Of a stretch of 64,000 nt of DNA, positions 1 to 8,186 are shown one piece after another. The stretch's first letter is position 1, and the number at the start of each line of letters is the position of its first letter. The translations under genes and the position numbers were made by a program. Below the pieces are notes generated by a model. It did not search any database and was not told the DNA's origin. It was given only the letters and a program-made list of their open reading frames with translations. The stretch comes from Nitrospirillum amazonense (GTDB taxonomy: Bacteria; Pseudomonadota; Alphaproteobacteria; Azospirillales; Azospirillaceae), in assembly GCF_007828035.1 (NCBI RefSeq), contig NZ_VITV01000003.1, forward strand, positions 62,001-126,000. Reading direction: 5' to 3'.

Positions 1-1454
1 TCAATCCCTTCGATTTCGTCGTTTTCGGCGGTACCGGCGATCTTGCCATGCGCAAGCTGCTGCCCGGCCTCTACTACCGGGAGCGCGACCGGCAGATGAC
101 GGACGAAAGCCGCATCATCGCCGTCAGCCGCACCGACCAGACGGTGGAGGATTTCCGGGCCACGGTGTGGGCGGCGCTGCAGCGCCACGTCCCCGCCGCC
201 GACCTGGAGACGGCGGTGTGGGAGCGGTTCGCCGCCCGCCTGGGCTATGTGTCGCTGGACGCGACCAAGTCGGCCGGCTGGGAACCCTTGCAGACCCTGC
301 TGAAGGGGCATGAGGACAAGGCCCGCGTCTGCTACCTGGCGACGGCCCCCAGCCTGTTCGGCGCCATCTGCCGTAACCTGGCCAGCGCCGGCCTGGTGAC
401 CGATACCTGCCGCGTGGTGCTGGAGAAGCCCATTGGTCATGACGGCAAGTCGGCCAATGCGGTGAATGAGGAGGTGGGTGCCGTCTTCCCCGAAGATCGC
501 ATCTACCGCATCGACCATTACCTGGGTAAGGAGTCGGTGCAGAACCTGATGGTCCTGCGCTTCGGCAATGCCCTGTTCGAGCCGCTGTGGAACAGCAGCT
601 GGATCGATCATATCCAGATCACCGTCGCCGAAAGCGTGGGTGTGGAAGGCCGGGCCGAGTACTACGACAAGGCCGGCGCCCTGCGCGACATGGTGCAGAA
701 CCACTTCCTGCAGTTGCTGTGCCTGGTGGCGATGGAGCCGCCGGCCCACCTGTCGGGCGACCAGATCCGCAATGAGAAGATCAAGGTGCTGCGGGCCCTG
801 CGCCCCATCACCCAGGCCGATGTGAAGGTCAAGACCGTGCGTGGCCAGTACCGCGCCGGCTCCATCGACGGCCAGCCGGTCCCGGGGTACGCCGATGAGC
901 TGACGCGGTCCAGCAACACCGAGACCCTGGTCGCCATCAAGGCTGAGATCGAGAACTGGCGCTGGAGCGGCGTGCCCTTCTACCTGCGCACGGGGAAACG
1001 CCTGCCAGTCCGCTATTCCGAGATCGTCGTCCAGTTCAAGGACGTGCCGCACAGCGTCTTCCCCAAAGGCTCGGGCGAGCTGATGGCCAACCGCCTGGTC
1101 ATTCGCCTGCAGCCGGACGAGGGCGTGCAGCTGAACATCATGACCAAGGTGCCGGGCCCGGGCGGCCTGCGCCTGCGCTCCGTGCCGCTGAACCTCTCCT
1201 ATGCCGAGGCGTTCAAGGACCGGTATCCCGAGGCCTATGAGCGGCTGCTGATGGACGTGGTGCGGGGCAATCCGTCGCTGTTCATGCGCCGCGACGAGGT
1301 GGACGCCGCCTGGTCCTGGATCGACACCATCCTGGCCGGCTGGGAGCAGACGGACATGCGCCCGGACCCCTACGCCGCCGGCGGCTGGGGCCCTATCAGC
1401 GCGGCCCTGCTGCTGGACCGCGACGGTCGCCGTTGGCACGACCCCGAACTCTAA
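1..1454 (+). CDS. zwf: Glucose-6-phosphate 1-dehydrogenase (5' end outside window)
   Basis: Oxidises glucose 6-phosphate to 6-phosphoglucono-lactone with NAD(P)+, feeding the Entner-Doudoroff pathway in the cytosol. The reading frame is already open at base 3 and starts inside the nucleotide-binding motif ([10 protein letters not shown]), so only a few N-terminal residues are missing; the ATG at 48 is internal. The family signature RIDHYLGKE is intact at about 511-540, and EKPIGHD precedes it. The C-terminal half ([19 protein letters not shown]) is colinear with the family up to a TAA at 1452. edd and eda follow on the same strand after about 100 bp, so one operon is likely. pgl is not seen here. 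Confidence 0.95.
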   Translation, partial: NPFDFVVFGGTGDLAMRKLLPGLYYRERDRQMTDESRIIAVSRTDQTVEDFRATVWAALQRHVPAADLETAVWERFAARLGYVSLDATKSAGWEPLQTLLKGHEDKARVCYLATAPSLFGAICRNLASAGLVTDTCRVVLEKPIGHDGKSANAVNEEVGAVFPEDRIYRIDHYLGKESVQNLMVLRFGNALFEPLWNSSWIDHIQITVAESVGVEGRAEYYDKAGALRDMVQNHFLQLLCLVAMEPPAHLSGDQIRNEKIKVLRALRPITQADVKVKTVRGQYRAGSIDGQPVPGYADELTRSSNTETLVAIKAEIENWRWSGVPFYLRTGKRLPVRYSEIVVQFKDVPHSVFPKGSGELMANRLVIRLQPDEGVQLNIMTKVPGPGGLRLRSVPLNLSYAEAFKDRYPEAYERLLMDVVRGNPSLFMRRDEVDAAWSWIDTILAGWEQTDMRPDPYAAGGWGPISAALLLDRDGRRWHDPEL

Positions 1455-1557
1455 GGGTTCGCGGGCGTTTATTCGACTTCAGCCCCCGGGGCCGGCGCCG
1501 CATCGCCGGTCCCGCCGGCGTATCCACGTTCATGGCTCATCAGCCAGGGAGGACCCC

Positions 1558-3399
1558 ATGGCGCTACACGACACCCTGCGGCGGGTTACCGACCGCGTCA
1601 TCCAGCGCAGCGCGGACAGCCGCGCCCGTTACCTGCAGCGCCTGGACGCGCAGAAGGGCCAGAGCCCCCGGCGCGGCGCGCTGGGCTGCGGCAACCTGGC
1701 CCACGGCTTCGCCGGCTGTGCCGCCGACGACAAGGCGGCGCTGGCCGGCAACCGCAAATCCAACATCGCCATCGTGTCGGCCTACAACGACATGCTGTCG
1801 GCCCACCAGCCGTTCGAGCGCTTCCCCGCCATCATCAAGAAGGCGGCGCATGAGGCGGGCGTGGTGGCCCAGTTCGCCGGCGGCGTCCCCGCCATGTGCG
1901 ATGGTGTGACCCAGGGCCGCGACGGCATGGAGCTGTCGCTGTTCTCCCGCGATGTCATCGCCCAGGCCACGGCCATCGCCCTGTCGCACGATATGTTCGA
2001 CGCGGCGCTGTACCTGGGCATCTGCGACAAGATCGTCCCCGGCCTGCTGATCGGCGCTTTGTCCTTCGGCCATCTGCCGGCCATCTTCGTGCCGGGCGGC
2101 CCGATGCCGTCGGGCCTGTCGAATCCGGAGAAGGCGCGCATCCGCCAGCTGTACGCGGAGGGCAAGGCCACCCGTGACGACCTGCTGGAGGCGGAGTCAA
2201 AGTCCTACCACTCCCCCGGCACCTGCACCTTCTACGGCACCGCCAACTCCAACCAGATGCTGATGGAGATCATGGGCCTGCATCTGCCCGGATCCTCCTT
2301 CATCAACCCGAACACGGAGCTGCGCGATGCCCTGACCGTGGCGGCCACCCAGCGCGCGGCCCAGTTGACGGAGCAGGCGGGCAACTACACGCCCATCGGC
2401 CGCCTGGTGGATGAGCGCAGCATCGTCAACGCCATCGTGGGCCTGCTGGCCACGGGCGGGTCGACGAACCATACCCTGCACCTGGTGGCCATCGCGCGCG
2501 CCGCGGGCATCCATATCGACTGGCAGGATTTCAGTGATTTGTCGGGGGCCGTGCCCCTGCTGGCGCGGGTCTATCCCAACGGCGTCTCGGACGTGAACCA
2601 TTTCCACGCCGCCGGCGGCCTGCAGTTCCTGATCAGCAGCCTGCTGGACGCCGGCCTGTTGCACGGCGACGTCGCCACCGTTGTGGACGGCACGGAACAG
2701 GGCAGCGGCCTGGACGCCTACCGCCATGAGGCATGGCTGAAGGATGGCAAGGCCGCCTGGCGGCCCGGCACGGCCACCAGCGCCGACACCAGCATCCTGC
2801 GCCCGGCCAGCGACCCCTTCGACCCGTCGGGCGGCATCCGCCTGCTGACCGGCAACGCCGGCCGCGCCATCATCAAGGTGTCGGCCGTGAAGCCGCAGCA
2901 CCGCGTCGTCGAGGCGCCGGCCATCGTCTTCGAAAGCCAGGATGAGATGCTGGCCGCCTTCAAGCGCGGTGAGTTGGAGCGCGACTTCATTGCCGTGGTC
3001 CGCTTCCAGGGCCCCGCCGCCAACGGCATGCCGGAACTGCATAAGCTGACGCCGCCCCTGGGCGTGCTGCAGGACAAGGGCTTCAAGGTGGCGCTGGTCA
3101 CCGATGGGCGCATGTCCGGTGCGTCGGGCAAGGTGCCCGCCGCCATCCACCTGACGCCGGAGGCGCTGAAGGGCGGTTCGCTGGCCCGCATCCAGACCGG
3201 CGACGTGGTGCGCCTGGATGGTGAGGCCGGCACGCTGGACATCCTGGTGGACGCGGCCGAGTTTGCCGCCCGCCCGGCCGCCACGCCCGACCTGAGCGCC
3301 AACACCTGGGGCACGGGCCGCAACCTGTTCGGGGCCATGCGCGCCCATGTGACCGGCGCCGAGGACGGCGCCCATAGCTTCGGAGAGGATTTCGCATGA
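1558..3399 (+). CDS. edd: 6-phosphogluconate dehydratase
   Basis: Dehydrates 6-phosphogluconate to 2-keto-3-deoxy-6-phosphogluconate, the committed Entner-Doudoroff step. The 613-residue length is normal for Edd. It has the IlvD/Edd hallmarks: [16 protein letters not shown] and [14 protein letters not shown], which carry the conserved cysteines of the iron-sulfur cluster region, and a C-terminal [11 protein letters not shown] motif. An SD-like GGGAGG sits just before the ATG at 1558. The TGA overlaps the eda ATG (ATGA at 3396-3399), which implies translational coupling and equimolar synthesis of the two Entner-Doudoroff enzymes. Confidence 0.96.
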   Translation: MALHDTLRRVTDRVIQRSADSRARYLQRLDAQKGQSPRRGALGCGNLAHGFAGCAADDKAALAGNRKSNIAIVSAYNDMLSAHQPFERFPAIIKKAAHEAGVVAQFAGGVPAMCDGVTQGRDGMELSLFSRDVIAQATAIALSHDMFDAALYLGICDKIVPGLLIGALSFGHLPAIFVPGGPMPSGLSNPEKARIRQLYAEGKATRDDLLEAESKSYHSPGTCTFYGTANSNQMLMEIMGLHLPGSSFINPNTELRDALTVAATQRAAQLTEQAGNYTPIGRLVDERSIVNAIVGLLATGGSTNHTLHLVAIARAAGIHIDWQDFSDLSGAVPLLARVYPNGVSDVNHFHAAGGLQFLISSLLDAGLLHGDVATVVDGTEQGSGLDAYRHEAWLKDGKAAWRPGTATSADTSILRPASDPFDPSGGIRLLTGNAGRAIIKVSAVKPQHRVVEAPAIVFESQDEMLAAFKRGELERDFIAVVRFQGPAANGMPELHKLTPPLGVLQDKGFKVALVTDGRMSGASGKVPAAIHLTPEALKGGSLARIQTGDVVRLDGEAGTLDILVDAAEFAARPAATPDLSANTWGTGRNLFGAMRAHVTGAEDGAHSFGEDFA

Positions 3400-4037
3400 G
3401 TTCGCAGAGCAAGTACGGCGTGGGCGAAATCCTGGCGCTGGGCCCCGTCGTTCCCGTCCTGATCATCGAGAAGGTCGAGGACGCCCTACCGCTGGCCGAG
3501 GCCCTGGTCGAGGGTGGCGTGCGGGTGCTGGAAGTGACCCTGCGGACCGAGGCCGCCCTGGCCGCCATCGAGATCATCGCCGCCAAGGTGCCGGACGCCG
3601 TGGTCGGTGCCGGCACGGTGGTGACGCCGGACCAGGTGGGCCGCGTGCGCGACGCCGGATCGCAGTTCATCGTCAGCCCAGGCTGCTACCCCGCCCTGCT
3701 GGATGAGGTGTTGGCCCAGGGTGTGCCCTTCCTGCCCGGCACCGCCACCCCGTCGGAGGTCATGGCCCTGCAGGCCCGCGGCCTGCGCCATGTGAAGCTG
3801 TTCCCGGCCGAGGCCGTGGGCGGCCTGAAGCTGATCAAGTCGCTGGCCTCGCCCCTGCCGGGGATCACCTTCTGCCCCACGGGCGGCATCACCGTGAAGA
3901 CGGCACCCGACTATCTGGCCCAGCCCAACGTCGCCTGCGTTGGCGGCTCTTGGCTGACCCCGGCGGACTTGGTGGCGGCCAAGGATTGGGCCGGCATCAC
4001 CAAGCTGGCGCGCGAGGCGTCGGCCCTGGGCAGGTGA
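3396..4037 (+). CDS. eda: KDPG aldolase (2-dehydro-3-deoxyphosphogluconate aldolase)
   Basis: Cleaves KDPG to pyruvate and glyceraldehyde 3-phosphate, completing the Entner-Doudoroff pathway. The 213-residue class I aldolase barrel shows LEVTLRT (general acid/base glutamate region), GAGTV, and [12 protein letters not shown], where the lysine is the Schiff-base residue. The C-terminal GGSWL phosphate-binding stretch is present. The start codon overlaps the edd stop by 4 nt. A strong intrinsic terminator follows 18 bp after the stop, so eda is the last gene of the zwf-edd-eda unit. Confidence 0.96.
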   Translation: MSSQSKYGVGEILALGPVVPVLIIEKVEDALPLAEALVEGGVRVLEVTLRTEAALAAIEIIAAKVPDAVVGAGTVVTPDQVGRVRDAGSQFIVSPGCYPALLDEVLAQGVPFLPGTATPSEVMALQARGLRHVKLFPAEAVGGLKLIKSLASPLPGITFCPTGGITVKTAPDYLAQPNVACVGGSWLTPADLVAAKDWAGITKLAREASALGR

Positions 4038-4054
4038 GCGTTTTACCGAACAAG

Positions 4055-4092
4055 CGCCCCGATCGGTTTGAACACCGGTCGGGGCGTTTTTT
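4055..4092 (+). terminator. Rho-independent terminator after eda
   Basis: A 13-bp stem (4055-4067 pairing with 4074-4086, one G-U pair) with a 6-nt loop is followed by six T residues (4087-4092). It lies 18 bp after the eda stop on the coding strand. Confidence 0.9.
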
Positions 4093-4101
4093 GTTGCAGG
4101 G

Positions 4102-4692
4102 TCAGTCGGCCGGGTGCTTGGCGCTCCACAGTTTAACCTTGGCGGTCTTTTCATATCCCTTGCCGTTGGGATAGCCGACCAGTTCCATCTCCGACCCCCA
4201 GGGCGACAGGAAGTGCACCCAGGTCTCCCCCGCGGTGTCGCCGCTGGGCATGGTGATGGGTTCCCCGATGATCTGCAGGCCCTTGGCCTTCAGCTTGGCG
4301 GCGCCGGCTTTGACGTCGTCGGTGTAGAAGGCGATGTGCGACTGCCCCAGATCCTCGTTATTGGGGATGATGGTCGAACCGGTCGAGTCCTTGTAGGCGA
4401 ACAGTTCGATGTTGGACCCGGTGCCGCAGCGGAGCATGGCCAGCGACAGGCTGGTGGCGCGGGGGGCCACGGTCTGCTTGCGGTCCGGCGACAGGGAGGT
4501 GGCCATCGGGAAGGGGCCGATGTGGGTGACGGGCACGCAGCCGAAGGTGCTGGAGAAGAACTCCTCCGCCTGCTGCAGGTCCGGCACGGTGATGCCGACA
4601 TGGTCGATGCCGGCGACCTTCACGTCCTGTGCATGGGCGGGGGCGCCGATGGCCAGCAGCCCGGCCACCAGGTAGGCGTTGATGAATTTCAT
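4102..4692 (-). CDS. Exported VOC (glyoxalase/dioxygenase-fold) protein
   Basis: A 196-residue protein with a cleavable signal peptide (hydrophobic residues 8-18, AHA-QD cleavage near residue 21), so probably periplasmic. The mature part begins GIDHVGITVPDL, the characteristic first strand of a vicinal-oxygen-chelate module, and contains the paired motif HIAFYTDDV and a C-terminal WGSEMELVGY. The first-half histidine, the second-half histidine and the glutamate near the end fit a metal-binding VOC site; the substrate cannot be told. It lies 18 bp downstream of the SnoaL-like gene on the same strand and probably shares its transcript. Export is unusual for this fold. Confidence 0.8.
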   Translation of the reverse strand: MKFINAYLVAGLLAIGAPAHAQDVKVAGIDHVGITVPDLQQAEEFFSSTFGCVPVTHIGPFPMATSLSPDRKQTVAPRATSLSLAMLRCGTGSNIELFAYKDSTGSTIIPNNEDLGQSHIAFYTDDVKAGAAKLKAKGLQIIGEPITMPSGDTAGETWVHFLSPWGSEMELVGYPNGKGYEKTAKVKLWSAKHPAD

Positions 4693-4710
4693 GATGTCTC
4701 TCTTGGGGGC

Positions 4711-5184
4711 TTATTTGTTCAGGAAGACGCGAAGGCTGGTGATCTTGCCGTCTTCGATGGTGAAGATGTCTTCGCCGGTGATGAGGGTGGGGTCGTCGGC
4801 GGGGCCGTAGCCCCAGGTGACGCGGCCCAGGCCATGGTTGATGGCGACGGGCTTGGGCGTGAAATGGAAACCGGGATGCGCCGCCTGCACCTTTTGGATC
4901 AGCGCCACGACATCGTCGTAGTTCCGGGCCACGCCGCTGTAATCCGCCATCAGGAAATTCTTGGCGTAGATCGCGTCGTAGGCCTGCCGGTATTTCGACA
5001 TGTCGTTGCTGTTCCACAGCGCGAAATGCTTGTCGATCAGCGTCTGCGCAGCCGCGATCTGCTCATTCGTCGCCGGCGCGGTATCCAGCACCTGCGTTTG
5101 GGCCGGGGCGGCATGGGTGCCACGGGCGGCGGCCGTGGAGAAGAGGGCCAGCATCAGTAGGCCGAATTTCGAGGGGGGCTTCAT
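4711..5184 (-). CDS. Exported SnoaL-like / NTF2-fold protein
   Basis: I start at the ATG at 5184 (preceded by AAGGATAAAGG) rather than a longer in-frame upstream start, because it gives a clean signal peptide (KFGLLMLALFSTAAA). The mature chain has the alpha+beta pattern of an NTF2-like nuclear-transport-factor/SnoaL domain: DKHFALWNSNDMSKY, then YDAIYAKNFLMADYSG, and a final EDIFTIEDGKITSLRVFLNK, typical of SnoaL-like proteins. Its activity is unknown. It is the first gene of a likely two-gene unit with the VOC protein. A perfect palindrome at 5296-5311 lies upstream and may be the operator of the adjacent LysR regulator. Confidence 0.75.
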   Translation of the reverse strand: MKPPSKFGLLMLALFSTAAARGTHAAPAQTQVLDTAPATNEQIAAAQTLIDKHFALWNSNDMSKYRQAYDAIYAKNFLMADYSGVARNYDDVVALIQKVQAAHPGFHFTPKPVAINHGLGRVTWGYGPADDPTLITGEDIFTIEDGKITSLRVFLNK

Positions 5185-5295
5185 CGCCTTTATCCTTCGC
5201 GGGGGCAACGGGTAACGGGTCGGTGCCCGTTTCGATCCGGGCAAACCGTACCCCGGCGAGGATTGTTTGATAATGAACGAAAGCATGAAAACATT

Positions 5296-5311
5296 GTTTC
5301 TTATAAGAAAC
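5296..5311. promoter_or_regulatory. Perfect 16-bp palindrome, candidate LysR operator
   Basis: GTTTCTTATAAGAAAC is an uninterrupted AT-rich inverted repeat between the lysR stop (5321) and the SnoaL-like gene start (5184), upstream of the latter. Position and symmetry fit a LysR-type binding site; this is inference. Confidence 0.5.
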
Positions 5312-5320
5312 TATTGATGT

Positions 5321-6211
5321 TTACGGAAATTGACTCCGGACGTGCGTTTCGACGTATGAGACGAAGGTCTGGATCTTGGGCGACTTGAAGGGCTGCTTTT
5401 GGTAGACGAGGTGGATGGGCGTGGCGCCCATCGACAGTTCGGGGAGAAGGACCGACAGCCGCCCGGCGGCGATCTCCTCCTGGCAGCTTGAGACGGGCAG
5501 CAGCGTGATGCCGGCGCCCAGGACGGCCAAAGTCTTGATCATCGAGATGTTGTTCGAGATGAACTTGATGCCCGGTTCTATCCGCAGCCGGCGCTCACCA
5601 TCCTGCAGGTGCCAGATCCGCAATTCGGGCTTGGGCGCGAAGATCAGGCATTCGTGATCCCGCAGGTCGCCCGGCTCGCGCAATGGCGGGGCGTGGTCGA
5701 AATAGGCCGGGCTGGCCAGCAACTGGAAAACCTCACGCCCGATGCGGCGGGACATGAGCGCGGAATCGCTCAGGTTTCCAATCCGGATCGCCACGTCGAT
5801 GTTGTCCATGACGAGGTCCAGCGGCTTGTCCGTCAGGATGACCTCAAGCGTGATCTTGGGGTAGGCCTGCATGAAGCCGGCAAAGACCGGTCCCATGATG
5901 GCGGGCACGAAGTCCGCCGGGCAGGTCACGCGCAAATGCCCCCGCGGTTCCGTCCCCGCCGCCTGGGCGTTTTCCGCCGCGTCCCGCAGCGCGGTGAGGG
6001 AGGTGGCGCATTGTTCGTAGAACTCCGCCCCCATCTGGGTCAGTTGCAGGCTGCGCGTCGTCCGCCGGATCAGGGTGGTGCCGAGGAAGGCCTCCAACTC
6101 GCTGATCTTCTTGGAGATGGTGGACTTGGTGACGCCCAGTTCCGTGGCCGCCTTGGAAAAACTTTGGGCTTTGATGACGGCAACGAACATCGCGACCGCG
6201 TTCAAATCCAT
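5321..6211 (-). CDS. LysR-family transcriptional regulator
   Basis: A 296-residue LTTR. The N-terminal winged helix (residues 1-60) reads FSKAATELGVTKSTISKKISELEAFLGTTLIRRTTRSL, the standard LysR HTH. Residues 90-295 form the periplasmic-binding-protein-like effector domain (GHLRVTCPADF, PLDLVMDNIDVAIRIG, and so on), closest in style to the DmlR/CrgA group. It sits upstream of the SnoaL-like/VOC pair on the same strand and is their likely regulator. The effector is unknown. Confidence 0.9.
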   Translation of the reverse strand: MDLNAVAMFVAVIKAQSFSKAATELGVTKSTISKKISELEAFLGTTLIRRTTRSLQLTQMGAEFYEQCATSLTALRDAAENAQAAGTEPRGHLRVTCPADFVPAIMGPVFAGFMQAYPKITLEVILTDKPLDLVMDNIDVAIRIGNLSDSALMSRRIGREVFQLLASPAYFDHAPPLREPGDLRDHECLIFAPKPELRIWHLQDGERRLRIEPGIKFISNNISMIKTLAVLGAGITLLPVSSCQEEIAAGRLSVLLPELSMGATPIHLVYQKQPFKSPKIQTFVSYVETHVRSQFP

Positions 6212-6336
6212 GACGGCATCCGTTGTTCTGATATGGAAACAATATACATAGATTATGCACCCACATTGTCAGACGCCAATTCCTAAATTTTCATGACAAA
6301 TGGCGTCTGTCACAAAGTCCGCGCATCTAGGGAGCA

Positions 6337-6972
6337 GTGCTTAGATGCGGGGCGACATTGAAATCCACCAAGCAGATCACGATTGAGCGGGCGCAGTGGC
6401 TGGCGCTGCACGTCGTGCCGCATGAGCCGGCGCTGCGCGCCTGGCTGAAGCGCAAGGGGGGCCTGCACTGCGATGTCGACGACGTCGTGCAGGAAACCTA
6501 CGCCATCCTGGCCACCAAGGCTTCGGTGGACGCCATCCTCGATCCCAAGACCTACACTTTCCAGGTCGCCCATTCCGTCATCCTGCAGCAGTTGCGGCAT
6601 GCCCGCGTGGTGCCCATCACTGCCGTGTCCGACATCGGCGCGCTGGAGGCGGTGATGGATCAGCCATCGCCGGAGGACACGGTGCTGGCCCGGTCCGAGC
6701 TGGAGCATGTGCGGCGCGCCATCGAGGCTCTGCCGCGCAAGACGCGCGCCGCTTTCGTCATGCGCCGGGTGGAGGGGTTGTCGCAGCAGGAGATCGCCCG
6801 GCGCATGAACCTGTCGCAGCACACCATCCAGAAGCAGGTGGCGCGGGGCATCAAGCTGCTGCTGGCCCAATTGGGCCGGGAAGAGGCCGATGAGGACGGC
6901 GTGGCGGATCAAAAGAAGAAGACAAGGTCGGTAGAGCGTGATCACGCAGCGGCAAAGCGCAAAGTCCATTGA
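6337..6972 (+). CDS. ECF-type RNA polymerase sigma factor (FecI-like)
   Basis: Directs RNA polymerase to a small regulon, probably the TonB receptor downstream. Region 2 (CDVDDVVQETYAILA) and region 4 (EALPRKTRAAFVMRRVEGLSQQEIARRMNLSQHTIQKQVARG) are clear. At 211 residues it is longer than a typical FecI, with a basic C-terminal tail (DQKKKTRSVERDH). The GTG at 6337 is taken as start with AGGGAG immediately before it; an in-frame TTG at 6358 is an alternative. It overlaps the FecR-like gene by 35 bp, so sigma and anti-sigma are co-translated. Confidence 0.88.
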   Translation: MLRCGATLKSTKQITIERAQWLALHVVPHEPALRAWLKRKGGLHCDVDDVVQETYAILATKASVDAILDPKTYTFQVAHSVILQQLRHARVVPITAVSDIGALEAVMDQPSPEDTVLARSELEHVRRAIEALPRKTRAAFVMRRVEGLSQQEIARRMNLSQHTIQKQVARGIKLLLAQLGREEADEDGVADQKKKTRSVERDHAAAKRKVH

Positions 6973-7987
6973 TGAGGCGGCGGCCCGCTGGGTCGCCCGC
7001 CAGGACGCCGGTGAGTTGACCCCGGCCGAGGAAGCGGACCTGTCGGCCTGGCTGGACAGCGACATCCGCTGCGTCGGCGCGTTGGCCCGCGCCCAGGCCT
7101 ATTTCATCAGCCCACGTATGGAATTGGCCATGCGCATGCTGCGCCGGCCGCCGGCGCCGTCCGTGGCCCAGTGGGGCACGTTGCCGCGCCGCGCCGTACT
7201 GATGGGCGCGGCCGCGTCGGTCCTGGGTGCCGCCGTTCTCGTCCGCCGCCCGGCGCCGACCGCCGGCCGCCGCTATGCCTCCGAGGTGGGCGAGGTGCGG
7301 CGCATCCCGCTGCCCGATGGGTCCAGGATCACTCTGAACACCGACAGCGTGCTGGAGGTCGACTACCGCGAGGACAGCCGCACCATCCGCCTGCTGAAGG
7401 GTGAGGCCTATTTCGAGGTGGCCAAGAACCCTGATCGCCCCTTCATCGTCCAGGGCCCCAAGGCCCAGGCGCGGGCCGTCGGCACCGCCTATGCCGTGCG
7501 GCTGGAGGATGACAAGGGCAGTATGCGCGTGCAGGTGACCAGTGGCCGGGTGGCGGTGGAACTGCCGCCGCCCGCCCCGCCTGCCACGGCCTGGCAGGCG
7601 CTGGAACGGCTGTGGACGCCATCGGCCGGCGCCACCAACGGCACCCACGTCACCGCCAACCAGGAGGCGGAGGTGCGCATCGGCCTGAACGCCGCCGGCG
7701 TGGAGGAGGTGCAGGTCTCCCTGCGCGACGTGGCGCCGGGCGCCCTGGGACGCAGCCTGATGTGGCGCGAGGGCCTGTTGTCCTTCGAGGGCGTCACCCT
7801 GGCCGAGGCGGCGGCCGAATTCGCCCGTTATTCCGTCCAGAAGATCGTGGTGAAGGGGGCACCGGCGCATGAGCGCATCTCCGGCCTGTTTGCCGCCACC
7901 GATCCCGCCGGCTTCGCCCGCGCCATCGCCCTGGGCCTGCGCATCAAAAGCAAGCGGGAAGGGGACATCATCACCCTTTATAAATAA
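6938..7987 (+). CDS. FecR-family anti-sigma/signal-transfer protein
   Basis: Inner-membrane regulator that relays the receptor signal to the sigma factor. The 349 residues start at GTG 6938. The N-terminal cytosolic part has the FecR signature (ARWVARQDAGELTPAEEADLSAWL, residues 12-35), then one membrane segment (VLMGAAASVLGAAVLV, about 88-103). The periplasmic FecR beta domain follows (RRIPLPDGSRITLNTDSVLEV, RTIRLLKGEAYFEVAKN, about 122-165). The C-terminal secretin/TonB-short-N-terminal-like part (SFEGVTLAEAAAEFARYS) is typical of FecR homologues that contact an STN domain. It lies between the sigma factor and the receptor. Confidence 0.9.
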   Translation: MITQRQSAKSIDEAAARWVARQDAGELTPAEEADLSAWLDSDIRCVGALARAQAYFISPRMELAMRMLRRPPAPSVAQWGTLPRRAVLMGAAASVLGAAVLVRRPAPTAGRRYASEVGEVRRIPLPDGSRITLNTDSVLEVDYREDSRTIRLLKGEAYFEVAKNPDRPFIVQGPKAQARAVGTAYAVRLEDDKGSMRVQVTSGRVAVELPPPAPPATAWQALERLWTPSAGATNGTHVTANQEAEVRIGLNAAGVEEVQVSLRDVAPGALGRSLMWREGLLSFEGVTLAEAAAEFARYSVQKIVVKGAPAHERISGLFAATDPAGFARAIALGLRIKSKREGDIITLYK

Positions 7988-8186
7988 GACCGGCATCCAG
8001 ATGAACGGTTATGACGCGAAGTCGAAATGCCCACGTCATCCAAATTAAACAATGAGAGCAACAAAATATAAAAGTTTCATTACGGATGGCTTGATTGGCT
8101 CCCCAAAATAATCTAAGGGGCGTGAGGGCGATGAACGCCCCGCGAATGGCAGTCAGACACTGATATTGCTGGGGGAGTCAGTGAGA

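Noticed and set aside
2197..3375. Long antisense open frame (392 codons) over edd
   Set aside because: High-GC shadow of a well-conserved gene; sequence is glycine/histidine-rich and matches no family.
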